Positions 24,827 to 33,921 of a stretch of 64,000 nucleotides of DNA are shown in pieces. Both the position numbers and the translations under genes were made by a program. The stretch is taken from the NCBI RefSeq assembly GCF_023100805.1, contig NZ_CP095855.1, positions 7,171,001-7,235,000 of the forward strand. The letters run 5' to 3'. How positions within the stretch are numbered: position 1 is the first letter of the stretch; each line of letters begins with the position of its first letter. Source of the stretch: Chitinophaga filiformis (GTDB lineage: Bacteria; Bacteroidota; Bacteroidia; Chitinophagales; Chitinophagaceae). Below the pieces are notes generated by a model. The model was not told where the DNA came from. It saw nothing but the letters and a program-made list of their open reading frames with translations, and ran no database searches.

Positions 24827-27800
24827 TTATTTTTCCTTTAGTGTTAAAGTATATACTCCTTCGTGTTTACGTTCAGTCCAATGCGTTCTTTCCAGGAACG
24901 CGCTGAAGGGTTTATTTTTTTCAGTGGGAATGAAACGGGCTGACAATGTGTGAAGGCCTGCTGATACAGCAAATTGCCGCAGGTCAGATAATACAGCATC
25001 TTCCACGCCTCTTCCAAGCACCCGGCAACTTAGCAGGAATGTATGCAGCGCCAGCACGTCCTTGTCAATGCTGCCAAGCAGCAGACCGGATATCCCATAA
25101 TTTCCGAAACGATCCTCCACTTTTATAATACGGTTATATGCGGACGCATTTTTCGTTAGTGACATCATTTCAGAAATGCTTAACTGAATGCCATTCATGT
25201 TGAACTGGTTAGTGCGCTGAGTAAGTTGTACAGCACGTTCTATATCCATTTCCTCCAGCGGCAGCACATGTACCCGGATATTCAGGGAGCTGACAAACTC
25301 GTCCAGGCTTTGAACGTCTGCCTGCGCCTGTTGTCTTGCCTTTTCCGCCTTGTACATAAAATTGCGCTCACGGTCTTCTGCTGTAATATGCAACCTGTCG
25401 AAGGCCCAGTTATGATCCAGGAACGCGCTTATCTCCCCCGGGTCTTCAGGCAATTGCATGGCCAGTACTTCCGGACATCCTGCTGACACCTGGCCTATCT
25501 CAAATGGACTGTCGTCCAGGAATATGAAACTGTCCGGGCCCAGGTTAAGCTCCGCTGCAAGAGAACGCAGATTTTCCGCTTTATCATTCCAGTTGATCCG
25601 GTGCGCTGCAAAATGAGACCTTTGCAGTAACATGCCCGGGTGTTTATCAAACACTTCCCATACATCCCCCTCATTATTTTTGGATACTATCGTCAGGAGG
25701 AAACCTTCTTCGTACTTCTTCAGCAGAAACCGTTGCAAGGTGGAAAAGTTTTCGTCTATCAATACTTGTTCCGCACCAGCTTCTCCACAGATACCTCCCC
25801 ACATGGTATTGTCACAGTCAACAGCGATCACCTTAAAAGGAGTGGTTTTCCAGGCGCGTACCTTTCTGGCGATGTAGGTTCCCAGGACTGCATAATATTC
25901 AGGAGTAAATGGCATATGACCTGCTTCATCAGCCTTACTGTCAAATATTTCTTCAACAGCATACAGTGTTGCCGCTTCCCTCAGATCCACCAGGTAAAAC
26001 CCCGGCATACCGCCAAAAAATTCAGTAAGTGTCGTAATTACTTTGTGAAGCGTTGCATGGACATCCGGAAAGAGGCCACTATCAGCTGCAGGCGGTACAA
26101 GCGCTACGAGACAAGGCATAATACCCTGTTCCCTGGATAATCCGGCCACCAACATTAATTCATTGCAGGTTGCCTCCAGTAGAGATTGTTGTGCTGCTGC
26201 GTGCAGCATTCTGTTGTCGCGCAGCCAGTCTTCCGGACGGATGAATAAAACATTAATGCCTTTGTTATTATACAGTATGCTGTCCTTATCAATCATTTGC
26301 TGAAACACCTGGTTATACGGCGCAAAGCGCGGCTGCAGGTCTAAATTCAGTTCCCCGCTCCAGTAATTCAGGTATTCTTCAAGCGGTTCTGCCACAAAGG
26401 AAGCGCATATATTTACCGGCAGCCTGGCAAGCGAAGATGGTTCCGGGGCCCATGGCAGGTAAGTCAGCAGCGACTGTCCCTGTTGTTCCGTAACATCTGT
26501 CAACAATGACACATAGCGTTGCAGGAATGTCTGCATCCGTTCCCGGGCAAACAACCTGCTGTTAAAAGTGAAGTACAATTCCAGCTCTTCTCCTGCAGGG
26601 TAAACATCCAGTTTAAAATCAAGTACTGAACGGACGTCATCCTTTTGCGCGCCCTTATACAGCCTCATACGTATATCGGGGTTGTCATTTCCCCTACTAT
26701 GAAGATCATTCTCTGCATGGAAGACGAGCATTGTATCGAAAAATGGATTGCGGGATACATCGCGCGTACTCATGCAGTTATCCACCATCAGGTCAAATGG
26801 ATAGTCCTGGTATTTGTAAGCCTGCAGCAATGTTTGGTGCGTACGCTCCAGGTAATCTTCCAGCAGTTCTTCACCAGTTACCGTGAGGCGAACAGGTAAG
26901 AAATTAATGAATACACCCATTACATTTTCCAGGTCCACATGGTTACGGCCTGATACAAGCGAGCCTATGACCAGGTCATCCTGCTTACTGTAATGGCTGA
27001 TCAGCAAACCGTATAGTGCAAACATGAGATTGTTAAGTGTGGTATTCCGGCGCTGTGCAAGCCTTCTTAACCCCGCTGTAACATCGGCCGGAAGCATATA
27101 GCTTAGCGACGATCCGGTAAACGTGAGTGTTTCCGGGCGACGGAAATCCAATGGAAAATCCAGCACGGGTATACCATCCCGGTACAACTGTTTCCAGTAA
27201 TTACCCTGCTCTTCAAAAATACCTGTATGCCAGGCAGCATAGTCTTTATATTGAATGCGAAGCGCCGGCAACTCATTCCCGCGCCCTGTTGTATAATATG
27301 TGTAAAGATGCATGAGCTCTTTGGTCAATAGTCCCCTGGACCAGCCATCGCTAACGATATGATGCACCGTAAAAAGGAATATGTATTGCTCTTCCCCCAT
27401 ACGGATCAAAGTAGCTCTGAGCAGCGGGCCGTTCCCGAGATCGAACGGGGTATCTGCATCTTCTTTCATCCAGGTCTCCGCTATAGCAGCAGCATCAGGT
27501 ATTCCACGAAGATCTCTCTCCTGTAATTCAAAACCCGTAGCATCTGCCGGCAGCACTTTCTGCATGGGCGTCTCATCCACTGTAAGGAAAACAGTACGTA
27601 AGTTTTCATGACGTGCTATCAATGTCATTAACGAGCGCCTGAATCCGTCCACCTGCAAGGGTCCTTCCAATACTACCGCTCCTGGTACATTATAAGCCGC
27701 AGTACCGCTGTCAAACCGGCTAAGCACCCATAACCGCTGCTGCGCATGGGAAAGTTCATAGTAAGGGCGCGCCTGCAACTGCGGAATGGAATTGAATTGC

Positions 27801-30800
27801 CGGGTTGCTGCTCCTGCTACAAATGCTGAGAGCTGCTCTATGGTAGGATAGGCGAATATCTTAGCGAGATCTATTTTAACGTTGAATTTCTTATGGACCT
27901 GTGAGGCCAGCTGTATGGCCTTCAGGCTGTGCCCTCCCAGGTCAAAGAAGTTAGATTTTATACCTATCATGGTCTTTCCCAATACCATCTCCCAGATAAC
28001 AGCCATTTGCTTTTCCACTTCATTCCCCGGAGCCACATAAGCAGCATTATCGCTGCTTTCGGTAATGGCAGGCAATGCCTTCTTATCCAGCTTTCCATTG
28101 GCCGTTAGCGGCAGCTTTTTAAGCCATACCAGGTAAGTGGGCACCATAGGTTCAGGCAGGCGGGCGGATAAATATTCGCGCAATTGTTCAACGGTAAACG
28201 GACTATCGCTTTCATACCAGGCAGTCAGTTCCTTACCAAATTTTTCGTTATCCAGGGCAAGCACCGCCACCTGGCGTATGCCATTGTACTGTAATAAGGT
28301 CTGTTGTACTTCGTTAAGCTCTACACGGTAGCCGCGTATCTTCACCTGATCATCCTTTCTGCCAATGAATAAAATGTTTCCTGTAGCAGTCCACATGGCC
28401 TGGTCACCGGTGCAGTACATCAGCGTACCTGGTCTGAAAGGATGCGGTACAAATTTCCCGCGGGTGAGCTCTTCACGGTTCAGGTAGCCCAGAGACAAGC
28501 CCCTCCCTGCAATACACAGTTCTCCCGCAACACCCGGCGCCACGGGTTGATGATGCTCATCCAGGATGGAGATATAGCTGTTAGCAATGGGCTTTCCTAT
28601 TACGGGCTGCGCCGCATACTGCCTGAACCGGCCTGTGTCTATAAGGGTGGCAATGGTACCAATAGTAGATTCGGTGGGACCATAATGATTCACCAGCCGG
28701 ATATCCGGTTTAACGGACACCATCTGTTCCAGGTCCCTTACCCGGATAGGCTCGCCACCTACCAGCATGATCCGCAATGCACTTACGCCAAGTTCAGCCA
28801 CATTGCCGGCATTCGTAATTACATGAAGCAGGGAAGGCGTGGTTTTTATAAAGCTGATACCTTGCTGTACAATATATGCAACCATTGTATCCGGTTCCTT
28901 TACATCACTTAAGGGTACCAGGTGCAGACATCCTCCGTTCAGCAACATGCCCCATATGCTTGTATAACCCAGGTCAAACGCAAAAGACGAAAGCAGTAAG
29001 GCGCTGTCATCGCGGCCTACCTGAAACGCATCCTGCAGCCAGCATACATAATTCACCAGCGCCCGGTCAGGGATCATTACTCCCTTAGGCTGACCGGTAG
29101 TTCCGGAGGTATAGATAACATAAGCCGGATCCTCTGTCTTTCTTAAAGATGAATGCTCACTGGTAGTATTTGTTGTGCATGCATCTTCCAGACATATTAC
29201 AGCTCCATCATAGTCAGGAACCACCTGTTGCAATGATCTTTCCGTGATCAGCAAACGGGTAGCACTGTCCTTCAGAATATATTGTATGCGGGCAACAGGG
29301 TTCTCAGGATCAAGCGGAACATAGGCAGCTCCGGCTTTGATGATGCCCAGCATACCGATGATCATCTTTTCATTTTCTCCGCACATCAGGGCCACACGAT
29401 CTCCAGCAGTGATCTGCAGTTCCTGTACCAGATATGACGCCAGCGCATTCGCTTTTAATTGCAGTTCTCCATAAGACAGCCGCTGATCGCCCGCTATTAC
29501 TGCAGTAGCGTCCGGATGCAGGCGAACCTGCTCAGCCCACAATGCGTCTACAGTAAACGACCCATAGGGGAAATCCCTGTTAGTGTCATTAAACTGTTCC
29601 AGGAGTGAATGTATTGTTGCAGCAGGCAATACACCTACATCTGCCAGGCGAACATCGGATTGCGGCAAGCATTGCTGCACCATATATCTATATGCCATTG
29701 CCAGCAGACCAATGCTCTCTCTGCTAAAGGCCTGACGGTTATATTGAAAGTGTACCTGTAACTTATCTCCTTCGCGTATACAGCAGAGATGTATCTTATT
29801 TGCCACTGATGGCTGCTCACGCGCCAGGATGTCAAATACCGCATCATCCGCGAAGCGAACATGCATATCGGCAAATTCAAAAGAATAGGAAAAATGCGGA
29901 CGAACAGGTATATAGGTAGCTTTATGCAGATCATTCGCTTCCAGCGCCCGGCTATAAGCTGCCAGGGCTTCACCAAAAGTCTGTTCGGGCCCCGGTTTGA
30001 TGGCAACCGGCATACAACGCGACAACAAACCGATTGTATAGTTCAGTTCTGTAAAATCCCGACCGGAATTGGTATGCCCTATAGTGACCATTTGTTCTCC
30101 CGAAAAACGCCATAACAACCATTGCCAGCATACACCCAATCCTGCCTCCAGGGAGGCGGTATCAAAAGCACCAGGCAATTCCATCTCAGCTGAAAAACGG
30201 TCTTCCTCATATGCGGCCTTCAGATGCGGGTCTTCGTCAAAAGATAATGTTACCGGCGCTCCAGCCTGCTGCAGGTCCCGCCAATATGCATGGCCGTCTT
30301 CACTGCTTTCTGCCTCCATCAGCTGGTTTTGCCATTCGGAAAATTGGAGATAGGGCAACACTTCATGGCTGTTTCCAGGTTCTCCTTTCATAAAAGAGAG
30401 ATACCCTGTTATGATGTGGTCTGCCAGTACGGTAAGGCTGCAAAAATCAGCACACAGCGCCGGCACGGTTACCGCGACTATTTGTTCCGGCGCAGGGCCG
30501 GCTATCACGTCCACGCGCATCAGTGGTCCGTTTTCCAGGTCAAACTGATGATCAGCGGCTTCCTTCAATAATCTGTCTTTCTCATTCAAGGGCACGTTCA
30601 CCTGGTTTTCAAGCAAAACGAAACCGGCCGTATCATTCAGGGTCTGGACGGGCCATTCCTCTCCCTTTATATAAGTATAAGTTGTACGGAATATCGTATC
30701 CTGATCAATCACCCGTTCTAAAGCACCTTTCAGCCAGGACATGTTAATATGGCCATTCACCTGCATGACCAATTGGGCGCATGGCATGTTCATCCGGTGA

Positions 30801-30859
30801 TATTGCTTCAACCATTCCCGCTGCTGCGGAGATAAGCTGTATGCTGTTATCGCATCCAT
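24827..30859 (-). CDS. NRPS3: nonribosomal peptide synthetase, degenerate C-A-T-C with C-terminal FkbH domain
   Basis: A 2,010-residue synthetase. The first C-like domain (about 1-415) has PALCADFC (residues 133-140) where HHxxxDG should be, so it is probably not a catalytic condensation domain. Then A about 430-940, T (SNFFDLGGHSL), an intact C with HHIVSDGW (about 1040-1470), and an FkbH-like region (about 1480-2010). The HAD part of FkbH carries DCDNTMWGG (D1681, D1683) and FLDDSPFE. FkbH domains take 1,3-bisphosphoglycerate and load D-glyceryl on a carrier protein. Pocket residues D-L-T-K-L-G-H-I-G-K suggest Asp. No carrier follows FkbH in this protein, so it probably loads the N-terminal T of NRPS1. 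Confidence 0.93.
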   Translation of the reverse strand: MDAITAYSLSPQQREWLKQYHRMNMPCAQLVMQVNGHINMSWLKGALERVIDQDTIFRTTYTYIKGEEWPVQTLNDTAGFVLLENQVNVPLNEKDRLLKEAADHQFDLENGPLMRVDVIAGPAPEQIVAVTVPALCADFCSLTVLADHIITGYLSFMKGEPGNSHEVLPYLQFSEWQNQLMEAESSEDGHAYWRDLQQAGAPVTLSFDEDPHLKAAYEEDRFSAEMELPGAFDTASLEAGLGVCWQWLLWRFSGEQMVTIGHTNSGRDFTELNYTIGLLSRCMPVAIKPGPEQTFGEALAAYSRALEANDLHKATYIPVRPHFSYSFEFADMHVRFADDAVFDILAREQPSVANKIHLCCIREGDKLQVHFQYNRQAFSRESIGLLAMAYRYMVQQCLPQSDVRLADVGVLPAATIHSLLEQFNDTNRDFPYGSFTVDALWAEQVRLHPDATAVIAGDQRLSYGELQLKANALASYLVQELQITAGDRVALMCGENEKMIIGMLGIIKAGAAYVPLDPENPVARIQYILKDSATRLLITERSLQQVVPDYDGAVICLEDACTTNTTSEHSSLRKTEDPAYVIYTSGTTGQPKGVMIPDRALVNYVCWLQDAFQVGRDDSALLLSSFAFDLGYTSIWGMLLNGGCLHLVPLSDVKEPDTMVAYIVQQGISFIKTTPSLLHVITNAGNVAELGVSALRIMLVGGEPIRVRDLEQMVSVKPDIRLVNHYGPTESTIGTIATLIDTGRFRQYAAQPVIGKPIANSYISILDEHHQPVAPGVAGELCIAGRGLSLGYLNREELTRGKFVPHPFRPGTLMYCTGDQAMWTATGNILFIGRKDDQVKIRGYRVELNEVQQTLLQYNGIRQVAVLALDNEKFGKELTAWYESDSPFTVEQLREYLSARLPEPMVPTYLVWLKKLPLTANGKLDKKALPAITESSDNAAYVAPGNEVEKQMAVIWEMVLGKTMIGIKSNFFDLGGHSLKAIQLASQVHKKFNVKIDLAKIFAYPTIEQLSAFVAGAATRQFNSIPQLQARPYYELSHAQQRLWVLSRFDSGTAAYNVPGAVVLEGPLQVDGFRRSLMTLIARHENLRTVFLTVDETPMQKVLPADATGFELQERDLRGIPDAAAIAETWMKEDADTPFDLGNGPLLRATLIRMGEEQYIFLFTVHHIVSDGWSRGLLTKELMHLYTYYTTGRGNELPALRIQYKDYAAWHTGIFEEQGNYWKQLYRDGIPVLDFPLDFRRPETLTFTGSSLSYMLPADVTAGLRRLAQRRNTTLNNLMFALYGLLISHYSKQDDLVIGSLVSGRNHVDLENVMGVFINFLPVRLTVTGEELLEDYLERTHQTLLQAYKYQDYPFDLMVDNCMSTRDVSRNPFFDTMLVFHAENDLHSRGNDNPDIRMRLYKGAQKDDVRSVLDFKLDVYPAGEELELYFTFNSRLFARERMQTFLQRYVSLLTDVTEQQGQSLLTYLPWAPEPSSLARLPVNICASFVAEPLEEYLNYWSGELNLDLQPRFAPYNQVFQQMIDKDSILYNNKGINVLFIRPEDWLRDNRMLHAAAQQSLLEATCNELMLVAGLSREQGIMPCLVALVPPAADSGLFPDVHATLHKVITTLTEFFGGMPGFYLVDLREAATLYAVEEIFDSKADEAGHMPFTPEYYAVLGTYIARKVRAWKTTPFKVIAVDCDNTMWGGICGEAGAEQVLIDENFSTLQRFLLKKYEEGFLLTIVSKNNEGDVWEVFDKHPGMLLQRSHFAAHRINWNDKAENLRSLAAELNLGPDSFIFLDDSPFEIGQVSAGCPEVLAMQLPEDPGEISAFLDHNWAFDRLHITAEDRERNFMYKAEKARQQAQADVQSLDEFVSSLNIRVHVLPLEEMDIERAVQLTQRTNQFNMNGIQLSISEMMSLTKNASAYNRIIKVEDRFGNYGISGLLLGSIDKDVLALHTFLLSCRVLGRGVEDAVLSDLRQFAVSAGLHTLSARFIPTEKNKPFSAFLERTHWTERKHEGVYTLTLKEK

Positions 30860-30892
30860 AAATTATTTTTTCGTTGCTTGAATCTTCACTTA

Positions 30893-32008
30893 TTAATCGA
30901 CCCTTTTAAACAAGATCATTTGAGACATCGATGAATTATTCTCCATTACCCGGCCTATCATAAGATAATCGCCGGCATAACCGTACTCGCTCGCTATGTT
31001 CTGCGACCAGTTCATAAAAGCATCCTTTCCCCACTCAAATTTGTGATCCCAGTGGCGAAAGCCGTTCGGCAACATCTCCGGGACATATTTATTATAATCC
31101 GCGTTCGGAGTTGAGACCAGTACATGCCGGGGCCTGATAAAATCAAACACTACCTTTTCCAGTGTCTTAAGCGGTGCATCTTCCAGATGTTCGATCACTT
31201 CGATCAGCAATACTGTATCGAATTCCCTGAACCGCTGATCGCAGGTAGTTATATCTGCCTGCATGATCTCTACCCCGTCCACTGCTTCTAATCCTTTTAA
31301 ACGCTCTACCGCTTTGGAGAATGGTTCGGTGTCAATTTCGACCCCACTGATCTTTTTAATGCCGTCATTTGCAGAAAGGTCATCCAGCACATGGAAAATG
31401 AACGCACCATCGCCACATCCCAGGTCTATGATCTTTTCACTATCCAACATGTTCAATTCCCCGAGTATCATCTCGTGCCGGATATCGTGCGGGGTTATCC
31501 TCCTGGCAGCAAAAAGCAGGAAGGTGTAGAGATCCGTCACCAGGTACCTGATACCAGCGCTTCGCTGAATATCCAGGACCTTACAACCTTCCAGCTCTTC
31601 ATTTTCCGTAATAGTAAAATCATATCCTGTCCGGGAAAGATATTGCTTCACATAAGGCATTGTGTCTTTTGAAAACGCCTGTAACAGGGGGAAAGTAGCT
31701 TCGAATAATACGGATACTTCAAAGAGGTTCACGGCACTATTATCTGTAAAGAAATTCCTGAAAACCGTATAGAAAGAGCGGCTGGCCAGGCGGGCAAGCC
31801 TTTGAGGTATTACCTCTTCATCACTGCCGGGTGTATATGAAAAATTGAGTAAGAATGAGTATGCGGTGGTACTCAGTTCTACTGTCAACAGGCCACTGCC
31901 CATCTCCAGTCTCTTTGCTGTATTTGCTTCCAGGGCCAACAGGCTCTTCCATACATGGCTGTACCCGTCATGTATTTCTATTACCAGCAGGGTAATGGCG
32001 TTATTCAT
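30893..32008 (-). CDS. Hen1-like SAM-dependent methyltransferase
   Basis: A 371-residue protein. The C-terminal half is a class I methyltransferase (IIDLGCGDGAFIFHVL, SAM-binding). It has the Hen1 metal-binding signatures EVIEHLE and FRHWDHKFEW, known from the 3'-terminal RNA ribose 2'-O-methyltransferase. The N-terminal half (about 1-180) corresponds to the Hen1 N-terminal accessory domain but is shorter than in typical bacterial Hen1, where full length is about 460. In this cluster it may methylate a hydroxyl on the product, for example to give a methoxy group, or it may act on RNA together with the adjacent nucleotidyltransferase. The former is more in keeping with the context. It overlaps the upstream gene by 4 nt. 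Confidence 0.82.
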   Translation of the reverse strand: MNNAITLLVIEIHDGYSHVWKSLLALEANTAKRLEMGSGLLTVELSTTAYSFLLNFSYTPGSDEEVIPQRLARLASRSFYTVFRNFFTDNSAVNLFEVSVLFEATFPLLQAFSKDTMPYVKQYLSRTGYDFTITENEELEGCKVLDIQRSAGIRYLVTDLYTFLLFAARRITPHDIRHEMILGELNMLDSEKIIDLGCGDGAFIFHVLDDLSANDGIKKISGVEIDTEPFSKAVERLKGLEAVDGVEIMQADITTCDQRFREFDTVLLIEVIEHLEDAPLKTLEKVVFDFIRPRHVLVSTPNADYNKYVPEMLPNGFRHWDHKFEWGKDAFMNWSQNIASEYGYAGDYLMIGRVMENNSSMSQMILFKRVD

Positions 32009-33921
32009 ATTTTGCGTATTTTATCTGATACATTTAGAATCATATTATCTGCAGATGAGCTGCCGTCTACAAAAGCGTAGACCATATTTTCCAGCTCCTC
32101 ATTCAGTTGGTAACCATACCGCTTAGCCAGGGCATGCGATACCCGTTTATAAACATCCATTTCTTTCAGCATCGCCTTTCTCATATCCTGTATGCTACTA
32201 TGCGGGAAAATATGCTGCAGCTCCTTCACAAGCACTTCATCACACCATTCACGTATATTGGCACCATTATAAAACAGATCTGCCGCTGGTTGCAGTTCCC
32301 TGTACTGCCACTCGATCATTTCCAGCAGCAACTTTTTCACCAGGTTATCAAGCACCACCACGGCATAATAAAAATCCTCCCGGATCAGCTTTACCATGGC
32401 ATGGTAGTTTGTTTGCCAGAATTGGCCGTAGTTCACATAGAATGCATAACTATCAGGAGCATCTTTTACAAGGCCTGCATTGTGATGATCAATTACCGAC
32501 CGGATGACAGCATCTACGCCGGCATTGTCATACAACAGCTCATACCCTCTTTCCAGATCCCCGGCCATCAACTCCATTCTTCTTTGCACTCTTTTCCTGG
32601 AAATACCTGTCAGTAAGTAATTCCTCATTTTCTTCATCCGCAGGTAACGCCCTGTTTTTTTCAGCATCCTGTAAGGCATCAGTACCAGGTCAATGCGCAG
32701 TCCATTCTCCAGGATTATCATCAGCAGGTATCCTTTTCTATTTTGCTGTACAAAGAAGGACAAGACATTTCCCAGGTACTTTTCCCATACTTCCTTCCTG
32801 AGGAATAGCTGCGGCTTCCCTGTTATCATGTAGGCATCAAGATTAGAAAAAGCATCCTGCTTTCCCGCTCCTACAGAACCAAATGACAACAAGGCCTTCA
32901 CCTGCTGATCATCCTTCGCTAAAGCACATAATTGCGCGGTAGCATTGCTCAGTCTTGCGCGTGCTGCATTTTCGGGCAATACGATTGGCTGGCTGACCAG
33001 CGCGTACACTCGCTGCTCCTGTTTTGTATCAAGTACATACCCTTTCCTATGTGCCAAAGCGGCCGCCTCCTCCCTGTAAAGAGACATGGTCTTCAACAAT
33101 GCCTGCCGCATTTCATCCGGCCCGGAATGGGGGAACACGTCATACAATCTTTCTATTATTCCAGGGGTGCACCATTGGTATAATTTGGCGCCATTATAGT
33201 AAACATCAACCGTTTCATTCTTCTCCTGCCGTTCGGTAATAATATTCCATTCTATCAACCGGATAAGGTTCCGCTTTATTACATTGTCCAGCACGACAAC
33301 AGCATAATAATAATCGCCCTTCATCAGCTTCAGGCTCATCCTGTGGCACATTTGCCAGAACTGGCTGCAATGCTGTTCGAATTTTTCGGCTGTTACAATA
33401 TTTTCATCATCTGTCTTCCCTTCATTACTTTTAAAAATATCGTCAACGATCCGGGCGATGCCAACCTTATCGTATATGATAGTATACCCGCGCTTAAGAA
33501 AATAATGGAACTTATAGAGCTTTGCTTCTATAGCCTCTATGATATTATCAGGAAGTATTTTGTTTAAATGATATTCCTTCAGCAGGAAATAATATTTTCC
33601 TTTCCTGAATTCCGTTGCATTTACCACAATGATGTCGAGCGATAAGCCGTCTTTCATTATAATCCGGTTCATACGCACATTATTAAATTCTTCTCTCACC
33701 ACTACTCTCGACAATACAGGATCAAGTTTTTCCAGCCAGCTACTGTCGTCCTGATCAAGATATTTTGATGGCGAAGTAGTGAACATAAACAGGTCGAGGT
33801 CAGAAAACTCATCCTGCTTTTTCCTGCTGGATGATCCAAAGGCAATGAGTGCCTGCACATCCTCATTATGCTGTGCGAAGGATTTAAATTTCCTTATTGC
33901 TTTCTCTAATTTATCTACCAT
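32005..33921 (-). CDS. Duplicated nucleotidyltransferase-domain protein
   Basis: A 638-residue protein made of two similar halves, each with a polymerase-beta-like (MNT) nucleotidyltransferase domain plus a helical domain, like AadE-type aminoglycoside adenylyltransferases. Half one carries FGSSSRKKQDEFSDLDLF with the metal-binding DLD. Half two carries FGSVGAGKQDAFSNLDAY, where the first Asp is Asn, so the second site is probably inactive. Both halves share the repeated segments DYYYAVVVLDN / DFYYAVVVLDN and FPHSGPDEMRQALLK / FPHSSIQDMRKAMLK. Possible roles are nucleotidylation of the product as self-protection or an RNA-related function with the Hen1-like partner. It overlaps the ABC exporter gene by 7 nt. 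Confidence 0.8.
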   Translation of the reverse strand: MVDKLEKAIRKFKSFAQHNEDVQALIAFGSSSRKKQDEFSDLDLFMFTTSPSKYLDQDDSSWLEKLDPVLSRVVVREEFNNVRMNRIIMKDGLSLDIIVVNATEFRKGKYYFLLKEYHLNKILPDNIIEAIEAKLYKFHYFLKRGYTIIYDKVGIARIVDDIFKSNEGKTDDENIVTAEKFEQHCSQFWQMCHRMSLKLMKGDYYYAVVVLDNVIKRNLIRLIEWNIITERQEKNETVDVYYNGAKLYQWCTPGIIERLYDVFPHSGPDEMRQALLKTMSLYREEAAALAHRKGYVLDTKQEQRVYALVSQPIVLPENAARARLSNATAQLCALAKDDQQVKALLSFGSVGAGKQDAFSNLDAYMITGKPQLFLRKEVWEKYLGNVLSFFVQQNRKGYLLMIILENGLRIDLVLMPYRMLKKTGRYLRMKKMRNYLLTGISRKRVQRRMELMAGDLERGYELLYDNAGVDAVIRSVIDHHNAGLVKDAPDSYAFYVNYGQFWQTNYHAMVKLIREDFYYAVVVLDNLVKKLLLEMIEWQYRELQPAADLFYNGANIREWCDEVLVKELQHIFPHSSIQDMRKAMLKEMDVYKRVSHALAKRYGYQLNEELENMVYAFVDGSSSADNMILNVSDKIRKI

